A stretch of DNA of 64,000 bases from contig NZ_CP069304.1 of NCBI RefSeq assembly GCF_016839145.1, forward strand, positions 248,001 through 312,000. Reading direction: 5' to 3'. Source of the stretch: Shinella sp. PSBB067. GTDB taxonomy: Bacteria; Pseudomonadota; Alphaproteobacteria; Rhizobiales; Rhizobiaceae. The notes beneath the pieces were generated by a model. It was not told the origin of the DNA. It did no database searches and was given only the letters and a program-made list of their open reading frames with translations. Of the stretch, positions 16,252-24,432 are shown piece after piece. The translations under genes and the position numbers were made by a program. The number at the start of each line of letters is the position of its first letter. Position 1 is the stretch's first letter.

Positions 16252-16949
16252 CGGGCGCATTTCCAGGAAAAGTGGGTGCCGGTTTTCCGTCCGGACATGC
16301 GGAAAACCAAAAAGCGCTCATCCTCGATTTCGGCGGGGTCGTCACCCGCACGCTGTTCGAGACGCACGACATCACCGAGCGGGCGCTGGGGCTTCCGGCC
16401 GGCACGCTCACCTGGCGCGGGCCGTTCGATCCGTCCTCCGATCCGCTCTGGGTCTCGATGCAGGCGCGCGAGATCACCGAGCGCGACTACTGGATGACCC
16501 GCACCCGGCAGGTCGGCGCGCTCATCGGCGAGGACTGGACGGACATGAAGACCTTCGTGCAGCGCGCGCGGGGGGCGGACGGCGAGCTCGTGCTGCGCCC
16601 GCAGGCGCGCGATGCGGTTCTGAAGGCGAAGGCCGCGGGCCTCAGGCTTGCCATCCTTTCCAACGAACTCGACCTCTTCTACGGCGCCGCGTTCCGCAAG
16701 CGCTTCCCGCTGATCGACCTCTTCGACGTCATCGTCGACGCCACCTATACCGGGATCCTGAAGCCCGATCCGCGCGCCTACGAGCAGGTGCTCGCCGAAC
16801 TCGGCCTCGACCGGGCGGACTGCGTCTTCGTCGACGACCAGAAGAAGAACATAGAGGGGGCACAGGCCGTCAACCTCCCCCATGTGCATTTCGACGTGAC
16901 CCGGCCTGCCGAAAGCTATGCGCAGGCGCTGAAAATGCTTGGAATTTGA
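16248..16949 (+). CDS. HAD-superfamily hydrolase
   Basis: 233 aa, starting at the ATGA overlap with the previous gene. HAD motif I is ILDFGGVV (nucleophile Asp27; the usual second Asp is Gly), motif II LAILSNE, motif III ILKPDP and motif IV FVDDQKKNI. This is subfamily IA with a cap domain (about 35-110), near glucose-1-phosphate phosphatase/dehalogenase-like members. Residues about 4-23 are encoded by a rhizobial palindromic repeat (16257-16316), so the N-terminal tail seems newly acquired. Substrate unknown; a phosphatase role toward intermediates of the downstream kinase is possible. Confidence 0.78.
   Translation: MTGAFPGKVGAGFPSGHAENQKALILDFGGVVTRTLFETHDITERALGLPAGTLTWRGPFDPSSDPLWVSMQAREITERDYWMTRTRQVGALIGEDWTDMKTFVQRARGADGELVLRPQARDAVLKAKAAGLRLAILSNELDLFYGAAFRKRFPLIDLFDVIVDATYTGILKPDPRAYEQVLAELGLDRADCVFVDDQKKNIEGAQAVNLPHVHFDVTRPAESYAQALKMLGI
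16257..16316. repeat. Palindromic intergenic repeat lying inside the HAD coding sequence
   Basis: GCATTTCCAGGAAAAGTGGG followed by TGCCGGTTTTCCGTCCGGA and GCGGAAAACCAAAAAGC: the usual order of a very common rhizobial intergenic repeat. It falls between the ATG overlap and the first HAD motif and is read in frame. Confidence 0.65.
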
Positions 16950-16960
16950 AAGGAAATCCC

Positions 16961-18316
16961 ATGCGCGATTCCAATTTCCTGATCGAGAACAACGCCCGCC
17001 ATCTCTGGCATCCCATGGCGCATCCGGCCGAGATGCAGGCCAAGCCCCCGCGCATCATCAATGCGGGCGAGGGCGTCGAGGTGGTGGACATCGAGGGCCG
17101 CAAGGTGCTGGACGCCGTCGGGGGCCTGTGGAACGTCAACCTCGGCTATTCCTGCGAGCCGGTGAAGCAGGCGATCCGCGACCAGCTCGATGCGCTGCCC
17201 TACTATTCCACCTTCCGCGGCACCACCAATTCGCCGCTGATCGAGCTCTCCTACGAGCTTGCCGAATTCTTCAGGGAGGACGGGCTGACCCGCGCCTTCT
17301 TCACCTCCGGCGGTTCGGATTCCGTCGAGACGGCGCTGCGTCTTGCCCGCCAGTTCCACAAGATCAACGGCCAGCCGGAGCGCACCAAGTTCGTGGCCCT
17401 GAAGAAGGGCTACCACGGCACGCATTTCGGCGGCGCCTCGGTCAACGGCAATGCCAATTTCCGCCGCAACTACGAGCCGCTGCTGCCGGGCGTCTTCCAT
17501 CTCGCCGCGCCCTATCCCTACCGCAATCCCTTCAACACGGCCGATCCGGCGGAAATCGCACAGGCGATCGCCCGCCAGTTCGAGGATGAGATCGCCTTCC
17601 AGGGCGCCGACACCATCGCCGCCTTCATCATGGAGCCGGTGCTGGGCGCGGGCGGCGTGATCGTGCCGCACGAGACCTTCATGCCGCTGATGCGCGCCAT
17701 CTGCGACCGGCACGGCATCCTGCTCATCGCCGACGAGGTGATCACCGCCTTCGGCCGCACCGGCGCCTGGACCGGCTCGCGCGGCGTCGGCGTCAAGCCG
17801 GACATGATGACCACCGCCAAGGCCATCACCAACGGCTATTTCCCCTTCGGCGCGGTGATGATCTCCGACCGGGTGGCCGGCGTCTTCGAGAGCAACAGGG
17901 ATGGCCTGGGCGCCATCGGCCACGGCTACACCTATTCCGGCCATCCAGTCGGGGCCGCTGCCGCCCTTGCGACACTCAAGGAAACCGCGAAGGCCGACAC
18001 CGCCGCCAATGCCGCCGCCCGCGGCGTCGAGCTGATGGCCGGCCTCGAAGGGCTGAAGGCGAAGCACGACCTCGTCGGCGACGTGCGCGGCAAGGGCTTG
18101 ATGGCCGCGCTGGAGCTCGTCTCCGACCGCGCCGCGAAGAGCGCCGCCGCCAAGGACGTGGTGCAGAAGGTCTACGACACCGCCTACGAGGCGGGCGTCA
18201 TGGTCCGCACCTCCGGCGCCAATGTCATCATCTCGCCCCCGCTCGTCATCACCGCCGCCGACGTGCGGAAGATCGTCTCGGCGCTGGACGCCGGGCTTTC
18301 GGCGGTTGCGGGGTGA
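16961..18316 (+). CDS. Class III omega-amine/amino acid:pyruvate aminotransferase
   Basis: 451 aa from ATG 16961 with an AAAGGAAA ribosome-binding site 11 bp after the HAD gene. Class III fold: PLP Lys287 in MMTTAKAITNGYFPFGA, Asp258 in LLIADEVITAFGRTG, and SGGSDSVETALRLAR for phosphate binding. Similar to omega-amino acid/amine:pyruvate transaminases. In this island it could turn aryl-ethylamines such as tyramine or dopamine into arylacetaldehydes, making L-alanine for Alr/DadA. Substrate assignment is inferred from context. Confidence 0.85.
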   Translation: MRDSNFLIENNARHLWHPMAHPAEMQAKPPRIINAGEGVEVVDIEGRKVLDAVGGLWNVNLGYSCEPVKQAIRDQLDALPYYSTFRGTTNSPLIELSYELAEFFREDGLTRAFFTSGGSDSVETALRLARQFHKINGQPERTKFVALKKGYHGTHFGGASVNGNANFRRNYEPLLPGVFHLAAPYPYRNPFNTADPAEIAQAIARQFEDEIAFQGADTIAAFIMEPVLGAGGVIVPHETFMPLMRAICDRHGILLIADEVITAFGRTGAWTGSRGVGVKPDMMTTAKAITNGYFPFGAVMISDRVAGVFESNRDGLGAIGHGYTYSGHPVGAAAALATLKETAKADTAANAAARGVELMAGLEGLKAKHDLVGDVRGKGLMAALELVSDRAAKSAAAKDVVQKVYDTAYEAGVMVRTSGANVIISPPLVITAADVRKIVSALDAGLSAVAG

Positions 18317-18405
18317 GGGCGATGGACGGCATTGCCGGTCCCGCCCGGCACCTTGGCGGCGAGGGCAGGGCTGTCCCACATGGCATGGTCCCCTCCCGGC
18401 TCCTT

Positions 18406-18539
18406 CCCTTCTCCCCGGCGGGGAGAAGGTGCCGGCAGGCGGATGAGGGGGATGCCGAAGGCGGGAACGCACGGTCTTCCGCCGCCTCGCCTCCTCATCC
18501 GACCTTTCGGGCCACCGTCTCCCCGCCGGGGAGACGGGG
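18406..18539. repeat. RIME-like palindromic repeat inside the aminotransferase operon
   Basis: Arms CCCTTCTCCCCGGCGGGGAG with GCGGATGAGGGGG at the left, and CCTCATCCGACC with CCACCGTCTCCCCGCCGGGG at the right. It lies in the 280-bp gap between the two aminotransferase-fold genes, on the transcribed strand of an otherwise tight operon, so it may attenuate or process the message. Confidence 0.75.
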
Positions 18540-18596
18540 AGGATGGCAACCGCAAGGCCCGGCGAAACCGCGCGTCCTGCAAGGAAGGATATCCCG

Positions 18597-19880
18597 ATGA
18601 CCGACACCCGATCCCTGCGCGCCCGGCGCGAAAGGCTGCTCGGCCGCAACATGTCGCTCTTCTACGAGGACCCGGTCCATCTGGTGAAGGGCGAGGGCGT
18701 GTGGCTGTGGGATGCGGACGGGCGAAAATATCTCGATTGCTACAACAACGTGCCGCATGTCGGCCATTGCCATCCGCGCGTGGTGGAGGCGATCTGCCGG
18801 CAGGCCTCCACGCTCAACACCCACACGCGCTACCTGCACGAAGGCATCCTCGACTATGTCGAGCGCCTGACCGCCACCTTCGACCGGAGCCTTGACACCG
18901 CGATCCTCACCTGCACCGGCAGCGAGGCGAACGACGTGGCGCTGCGCATGGCCGAGGCCGTGACCGGCCGCACGGGCGTCATCGCCACCGACTTCACCTA
19001 TCACGGCAACACGGCGGCGGTCTCGCAGCTTTCCACCCGCATGCCGCCCGTCGGCGGCTATGGCGGGCATGTGCGCCATGTCCCGGCGCCCGATGCCTAC
19101 CGGCCGCTCGGCGGGGAGGGCGGCCAGGCCTTCGCAACGGCCTTCGCGGCGAAGGTCGAGGAGGCGATCGCCTCATTGGCCGAAAGCCCCTTCGGCTTTT
19201 CCGCGCTGATCGTCGATCCCTTCTTCGCCAACGAGGGTTTCCCGGACCTGCCGGAAGATTTCCTCGCGCCCGCCGTCGCCGCGGTGAGGAAGGCCGGCGG
19301 CCTCGTCATCTGCGACGAGGTGCAGCCCGGCTTCGGCCGCACCGGCACCCATATGTGGGGCCACCAGAAGGCGGGCATCGTCCCCGACATCGTCACCCTC
19401 GGCAAGCCGATGGGCAACGGCCATCCGGTGGGCGGCGTCGTCGCCGGGGCCGGGACGCTGAACGCCTTCCGCAAGGCCTTCCGCTACTTCAACACCTTCG
19501 GCGGCAACCCGGTCTCCTGCGCGGCTGCGATGGCCGTGCTCGATGTGCTGGAGGAGGAGAAGCTGCAGGAAAACGCACTCGCGGTCGGCGCCCATGCCCG
19601 CGAGGGCCTGCGCAGGCTCGGCGAAAAGCACGCGGTGATCGGCAATGTGCGCGGCAGCGGCCTGTTCTTCGGCGCCGAGCTGGTGCTGGACCGGGCGGAA
19701 AAGACCCCCGCCCCCGACATCGCGACGCGCATCATCAACGCCATGCGCGCGCGCGGCGTGCTGATGGGCAAGCTCGGCATCCACCAGAACGCCACCAAGA
19801 TCCGCCCGCCCATGCCTTTTTCCAGGGAGAATGCCGACTTGATGCTCTCCACCCTCGACGACGTGCTGGGCGGGCTTTGA
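18597..19880 (+). CDS. Class III PLP enzyme of the AGXT2L/ETNPPL type (candidate amino-alcohol-phosphate phospho-lyase)
   Basis: 427 aa from ATG 18597 (ribosome-binding site AAGGAAGG). PLP Lys270 lies in VTLGKPMGNGHPVGG and Asp240 in VICDEVQPGFGRTG. The stretches YLDCYNNVPHVGHCHP, TLNTHTRYLH, GKPMGNGHPV and YFNTFGGNPVSC match the human phospho-lyases ETNPPL and PHYKPL more closely than ordinary transaminases. That family removes phosphate and ammonia from O-phosphorylated amino alcohols to leave an aldehyde. A kinase follows 4 bp downstream, the expected partner. I infer a phospho-lyase acting on a phosphorylated beta-hydroxy amine; a plain transaminase remains possible. Confidence 0.8.
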   Translation: MTDTRSLRARRERLLGRNMSLFYEDPVHLVKGEGVWLWDADGRKYLDCYNNVPHVGHCHPRVVEAICRQASTLNTHTRYLHEGILDYVERLTATFDRSLDTAILTCTGSEANDVALRMAEAVTGRTGVIATDFTYHGNTAAVSQLSTRMPPVGGYGGHVRHVPAPDAYRPLGGEGGQAFATAFAAKVEEAIASLAESPFGFSALIVDPFFANEGFPDLPEDFLAPAVAAVRKAGGLVICDEVQPGFGRTGTHMWGHQKAGIVPDIVTLGKPMGNGHPVGGVVAGAGTLNAFRKAFRYFNTFGGNPVSCAAAMAVLDVLEEEKLQENALAVGAHAREGLRRLGEKHAVIGNVRGSGLFFGAELVLDRAEKTPAPDIATRIINAMRARGVLMGKLGIHQNATKIRPPMPFSRENADLMLSTLDDVLGGL

Positions 19881-19884
19881 GCCG

Positions 19885-20862
19885 ATGGACGGCATCGCCG
19901 AGACCCTGACGGCGCGCGCGATGGCCGCCATCGCCCACTGGGACCTGCCGGAACAGGTGCCCGACGTCATCAAGTACCGCGAGAACGCGGTTTTCCAGGT
20001 CCGGCTCGCCTGGGGCGAGCGCGCCGCGCTGCGGCTGCACCGGCCGGCCTATCATTCGCAGGCCGCGCTCGCCTCCGAGCTCGCCTTCATGGCGCATCTG
20101 CGCGACCGCGGCCTTGCCGTGCCGCAGCCGATCCCGGCGGCGAACGGCGCGCTGCTGGTGGCCTTCGGCGAGGGGCCCTTTTATGCGGACCTCATCGGCT
20201 GGGTGGAGGGCGAGCCGCTCGGCGAGACGGGCGTGCCGCTCGCAAGGGCGGGCCGTGACCTGCCCGCCATCTTCCGTGCCGTCGGCCGCGAGACCGCGCT
20301 GCTGCACGGCGCCGCCGATGCCTTCCGCCAGCCGGCCGGCTTCGAGCGTCCCGCCTGGAATGCCGATGGCCTTCTCGGCGAAGCGCCGTTCTGGGGCCGC
20401 TTCTGGGACTGCGCCGCCCTCCCGCCCGAGGACAGGGCCGACCTCACGGCGCTGCGCGCTGCGCTGACGGCCCGGCTGGCGGCGATCGCGCCCGGCCTCG
20501 ACCACGGCCTGATCCATGCCGACATCGTGCGCGAGAACATCTTCGTGCGCAAAGGCAGGGTCGCCTTCATCGATTTCGACGATTGCGGCTTCGGCTTCCG
20601 CCTGTTCGACCTTGCGACGACGCTGCTGCGCAACCGCCGCGAGCCCGACTATCCCGTCCTCCGCGATGCGCTGCTGGACGGCTATGCCGCCGTGCGGCCG
20701 CAGGCGAGGGCAGCTTTCCAACATCTGCCGCTTTTCCTCCTGCTGCGCGCGCTCACCTATATCGGCTGGGCGGCGGCGCGGCCCGACCTGCCGGACAACG
20801 CCGCCCGCCTTCGGCGCTACGTGGCGGAGGTGCGCGCGCTTGCCGGCGAGGGGGCGGGTTGA
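19885..20862 (+). CDS. Aminoglycoside-phosphotransferase-fold kinase (candidate amino-alcohol kinase)
   Basis: 325 aa. The catalytic loop GLIHADIVRENIFV (His211, Asp213, Asn218) and the metal-binding AFIDFDDCG (Asp230/232) define the APH/homoserine kinase II/hydroxylysine kinase superfamily. It begins 4 bp after the phospho-lyase-like gene, so the two are surely co-translated. Kinase plus ETNPPL-like enzyme is the known pairing for ethanolamine, 1-amino-2-propanol and hydroxylysine breakdown; here the neighbouring homoprotocatechuate genes point to a beta-hydroxylated aromatic amine such as octopamine or noradrenaline. The substrate is inference. Confidence 0.8.
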   Translation: MDGIAETLTARAMAAIAHWDLPEQVPDVIKYRENAVFQVRLAWGERAALRLHRPAYHSQAALASELAFMAHLRDRGLAVPQPIPAANGALLVAFGEGPFYADLIGWVEGEPLGETGVPLARAGRDLPAIFRAVGRETALLHGAADAFRQPAGFERPAWNADGLLGEAPFWGRFWDCAALPPEDRADLTALRAALTARLAAIAPGLDHGLIHADIVRENIFVRKGRVAFIDFDDCGFGFRLFDLATTLLRNRREPDYPVLRDALLDGYAAVRPQARAAFQHLPLFLLLRALTYIGWAAARPDLPDNAARLRRYVAEVRALAGEGAG

Positions 20863-20883
20863 GTTCGCGGGGCGAAGCATATA

Positions 20884-20986
20884 GCTAGGCATTTGCGCTT
20901 TTCCCCGAATCGCAAAAACGTCTAACTCTCTGTTTCTCCGCATTTCCTTGCGCAAACCGCTTCGCACCTTTGCCGGAAATGCTCCA
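20884..20986. repeat. Rhizobial palindromic repeat, copy 3 (degenerate)
   Basis: GCATTTGCGCTTTTCCCCGA at the left and TTTGCCGGAAATGCTCC at the right match the outer arms of the copies at 1991 and 6085 with several substitutions. It fills most of the gap between the kinase and the membrane protein gene. Confidence 0.6.
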
Positions 20987-21044
20987 GCCGCGGGCGGCAT
21001 TTCCGCCGTCCCTGAACCCGGCCTCCGGCAGGACGCGAAATCCG

Positions 21045-21635
21045 ATGTTACGAAGCCTCTATGCCTGGACCCTCTCGCTCGCCGCACGCAAGGCGGCCGC
21101 GGCCTGGCTCGCGCTGATCGCCTTCGTCGAAAGCTCGGTCTTCCTCGTGCCGGCCGATGTGCTGTTCCTGCCGATGGCGCTTGCGCGGCCGGAAAAGGCC
21201 TATCGCTACGCGCTCATTGCCACCGCCGCGTCGGTGGCCGGCGGCATCGCCGGCTGGCTGCTGGGCTATTATGCCTATGAGAGCCTGGCAAAGCCGATCC
21301 TGGAATTCTACGGCAAGCTGGATACGTTCGAACGGCTGAAATCCCACGTCACCGAGGAACAGCTCGGCCTCCTCCTCGTCACCTCGGGCCTTGCGCATCT
21401 GCCGCCGATCAAGGTGGTGACGATCCTGGCGGGCGTCGTGCGCGTGAACCTCTGGCATTTCGTCCTGTCGGCGATCGTCGCCCGCGGCCTGCGCTTCTAC
21501 CTGCTCGCCTTCCTCCTGCGCCGCTACGGCGAACCGATCCAGGCCTTCGTCGAAAAACGCCTCGGCCTCATCCTCGCCGCCGCGGCGGCAGGCCTCGTCG
21601 CGCTTTACATGGCCTACCGCCTGATAGCCGGCTGA
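21045..21635 (+). CDS. YqaA/DedA-like (VTT-domain) membrane protein
   Basis: 196 aa from ATG 21045. Four to five hydrophobic segments, an N-terminal AFVESSVFLVPADVLFLPMA stretch and the HLPPIKVVTILAGV motif place it in the YqaA/SNARE-associated (VTT) family, whose bacterial members act in membrane lipid homeostasis. The 180-bp gap with a repeat separates it from the kinase, so it may not belong to the catabolic operon. It is the last gene before the insertion sequence region. Confidence 0.75.
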   Translation: MLRSLYAWTLSLAARKAAAAWLALIAFVESSVFLVPADVLFLPMALARPEKAYRYALIATAASVAGGIAGWLLGYYAYESLAKPILEFYGKLDTFERLKSHVTEEQLGLLLVTSGLAHLPPIKVVTILAGVVRVNLWHFVLSAIVARGLRFYLLAFLLRRYGEPIQAFVEKRLGLILAAAAAGLVALYMAYRLIAG

Positions 21636-21831
21636 GACGGCAACTCGCTTGGACCGCAGGCGCTGGAGGTGGTCGGTGTGTTGTATAACGGTGCGGTTGA
21701 TGTGATGAGCATCCTAACATACTGAATATATTGCATATTTTATATGATGCTCACTTGCCCGCAGGCTTTGCATCGGTTCCATAATTAAGCTTATGCGATT
21801 TTCGCACCACTAAAGGGTGGGTTCAAGGATG

Positions 21832-22920
21832 AAGTGCGACTTGCGAATGATGCCAATGGTTTATCAGTCGCAAGGACGCTGCAATGAAACACACCTACTC
21901 CCACCTGGACCTGAATGAACGCCGCAGGATAGCGCGCTGGCGTCACGCCGGCCTGAGCGTCGATATCATCGCGGAGAAGCTGGGACGTCATCGCTCGACG
22001 ATCTTCCGCGAGGTTCGGCGCAACGTCTACATCGACAAGGAATGGCCTGATCTCAGCGGCTACCATTGCGCGACCGCGCATGACATGGCTTGCGAACGGC
22101 GGGCCAAGCTCAGGAAGCTCGCGCGCTTCTCGCATGTCCGCCAGTCCGTCATCGAACGGATCGTGCACGGCTGGTCGCCGCAACAGATCGCCGGTCGGAT
22201 GCGGCTGGAGCACCATCCGATTTCGGTCAGCCACGAGACGATCTACAAGTTTGCCTATTCGGCCGACGGACATGCCATCAAGCTCTGGAAACATCTGCCG
22301 GAACATCGTGCGCGACGCCGGCCACGTCATGCGAGGCGCCGGCATGGCCAGCGCTTCAGCCCGGATCTCAACATTTTGCGCCGCCCGGACGTGGTTGCCG
22401 ATCGCAGGCAGTTCGGACATTGGGAATGCGACCTGATCCAGTTCCGCCAGAAGTTCGGCAAGGCGAACGTGACGTCACTGGTCGAGCGGGTCAGCCGCTT
22501 TGCTGTTCTCTTTCGCAACAACGACAGGCAGTCGCGCCCGATCATGGAGCGTCTCATCGGCGTGCTGCAGGCCCTGCCCCATCGCGCACGGCGCTCGATC
22601 ACTTTCGACCGTGGGACGGAGTTTACCGACTGGCCCTACCTCCAGGCCGGGATCGGCTCCGCGACATGGTTCTGCGACCCGCAATCGCCCTGGCAGAAAG
22701 GCACCGTCGAGAACACGAACGGGCGGGCCAGGAAATGGCTTTCGAGGGATGTCGATCCGCTCTCGATTACCGACCAGGATCTGAAGGACATCTGCGACCG
22801 GCTGAACACAACGCCACGCAAGTGCCTCGGCTACAAGACACCGGCCGAGGTCTTTCGCCAGAAGCTGCTCGCGCAGATGCGATCCGGAGGATAGCATCAA
22901 CGAGCCTGCAAGTCGCGCCT
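21832..22920 (+). mobile_element. IS30-family insertion sequence (approximate bounds)
   Basis: An intact IS30-type transposase gene is flanked by candidate terminal inverted repeats sharing GCGACTTGC (21836-21844 at the left) and its complement GCAAGTCGC (22908-22916 at the right). The left junction follows an AT-rich stretch (21720-21790) that may have been the target. Exact ends and any target duplication cannot be fixed by eye. Confidence 0.65.
21884..22894 (+). CDS. IS30-family transposase
   Basis: 336 aa, full length. N-terminal helix-turn-helix (LNERRRIARWRHAGLSVDII, then LGRHRSTIFREVRRN) and a DDE catalytic core: Asp in HWECDLIQF, Asp in TFDRGTEF and Glu in KGTVENTNGRARKWL. The C-terminal LGYKTPAEVF motif is present. 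It appears functional. Two decayed relatives follow at 23010 and 23520. Confidence 0.93.
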   Translation: MKHTYSHLDLNERRRIARWRHAGLSVDIIAEKLGRHRSTIFREVRRNVYIDKEWPDLSGYHCATAHDMACERRAKLRKLARFSHVRQSVIERIVHGWSPQQIAGRMRLEHHPISVSHETIYKFAYSADGHAIKLWKHLPEHRARRRPRHARRRHGQRFSPDLNILRRPDVVADRRQFGHWECDLIQFRQKFGKANVTSLVERVSRFAVLFRNNDRQSRPIMERLIGVLQALPHRARRSITFDRGTEFTDWPYLQAGIGSATWFCDPQSPWQKGTVENTNGRARKWLSRDVDPLSITDQDLKDICDRLNTTPRKCLGYKTPAEVFRQKLLAQMRSGG

Positions 22921-23009
22921 GGGCTTGAGCTCACATGGGTACATTCTATTTCCAAGTGCGACATGCCTATAATTTCAATGACTTAACTTTGGAGTTTTTT
23001 GGCATGTCC

Positions 23010-23411
23010 CGATGCTATGCACAATCGACCCGCGCCGATCGACGGCGGCTACACCGTGATGATCAAAAACCCAAGTCGGCACTCGCACCCAATCATGGAC
23101 AAGATCATCAAAGCCTTCGCGCCCTTGCCATCCTCGGTACGCCAGAGCTTCACCTTTGATCGCGGCACGGAGTTTGCCGGCTTGCGGGCTTTGGAAGATG
23201 GCATCGGCGCGCGCAGCTGGTTCTGCGATCCGCTGTGGAGAATGCCAACAAGCGCATTCGCCGCTTCATGCCAGGCGATACGGACCTAGCAGGCGTATCA
23301 CAGCGCGACCTCACCCAACTCGCCCGCCATCTCAATGACCAGCCGCGAAGATGCCTTGGCTACAGGACGCCGGCCGAAGTGTTCATGGCGCATTCGCACT
23401 ACGAGCTGTGA
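23010..23411 (+). pseudogene. IS30-family transposase, C-terminal remnant
   Basis: Reads PIMDKIIKAFAPLP, FTFDRGTEFAGL and WFCDPLW in one frame, then GVENANKRIRRFMPG-type sequence (VENANKRIRRF) through LGYRTPAEVFMAHS in another. The catalytic DDE Asp and Glu are both visible but the SPWQKG segment between them has been lost near 23235, shifting the frame. The N-terminal half is missing. It belongs to a different IS30 subtype from the intact copy. Confidence 0.8.
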
Positions 23412-23519
23412 TCCCCTACCCTGCAACGCAGGCATGATGCACTTGGGCTAACTTCTCCAAATGCTCCCTCCTCCCATATCGATCGGAATGAGCCTTGGCG
23501 GGGCGCTGGGTTCAGCCTT

Positions 23520-24432
23520 CATATCATGGCGGAGGCGCCCGGATGCCATCGCTCGACACTGAAGCGCAATGCCGTTGTCGACAAGGAATGACCGGAGTTC
23601 GACGGCTATCATTGCATGACGGCACATGACATGGCCTGCGGGCGGCGCGCGCCAAGCGCGGGAAGCTTGCCCGCGTCTCGCATGGGCGCCAGTCGCTCGC
23701 CGAGCGGATCCTGCATGGCTGGTTGCCGCAGATCGCGGGAGGGATGCGGCCGGTGGGTCATCCGATCCGTGTCAGCCACGAGGCGATCCGCACGTTCGCC
23801 TATTCGGCGGACGGCAGGCCATCAAGCTCCGGCGGGATTTGCCGGAACGCCGCGTGCGATCTCGGGCGCGATATGCCGGACGCCGGCACGGCAAGCGCTT
23901 CGGCCCGGACATCAATACCCTGCGCCGCCCGGCCGTGGCTGCCGAGCGAAAGCGGTTCGGCCATTGGGAATGCGATCCCATCCCTCACCGCCAATCGTTC
24001 GGCAAGACGAGCGTGACGTCGCTGGTAGAGCGGGCCGACCGCTTGGCCGTTCTCCTCGCAACAGCAGCGTCAATCGCGACGGATCTCGGGACGGCTCGTC
24101 GGTGTGTTGCAGGCCCCCTGCCCTGTCGTGCTTGCTCGATCATCATCGACTGTCCGACGGCGTTCAACGCTCGGCCCTACCTCCAAGGCGGGTATCGGCT
24201 TGAGACCTCGCTTTGTGACGCGCGATCACTCCGGCAGGAAGACTCCATCGAGAACATGAAGGGCCGTGCCGGGAATTGGCTTTCGAGAGATGTCGCCCCT
24301 GTTTTCATCGCGCGATCTTGTGGACGATTGCAATCGGCTGAATGCGACGCCACGCAAATGCCTTGGCCACGAAACGCCGGCCGAAGTCTTCCGACGGAAC
24401 CGCCCGCACAGATCAGGCAGGCTGGCCAGCGT
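23520..24432 (+). pseudogene. IS30-family transposase, frameshifted relative of the intact copy
   Basis: Fragments in different frames correspond in order to the intact transposase at 21884: DGYHCMTAHDMACGRR, a HHIRVSHEAIRTFAYSADG-like piece (RVSHEAIRTFAYSADG), RHGKRFGPDINTLRRP, FGHWECDPIPHRQSFGK and LNATPRKCLGHETPAEVFR. Several frameshifts and stops separate them, and TFDRGTEF has decayed. An old copy of the same or a near element. Confidence 0.8.

Noticed and set aside
16961..18316. A 779-codon plus-strand frame from 15977 that would fuse 300 extra residues to the aminotransferase
   Set aside because: The upstream part is out of frame with the Tm-1-like and HAD genes and is Arg/Ser/Pro-rich noise. 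The ATG at 16961 has a ribosome-binding site and gives a normal class III length.
21706..21753. TGAGCATC ... GATGCTCA inverted repeat around an AT-rich loop considered as a terminator or attachment site
   Set aside because: Only 8 bp of stem with a 32-nt loop and no T-run or integrase nearby. It may simply be an AT-rich IS target.
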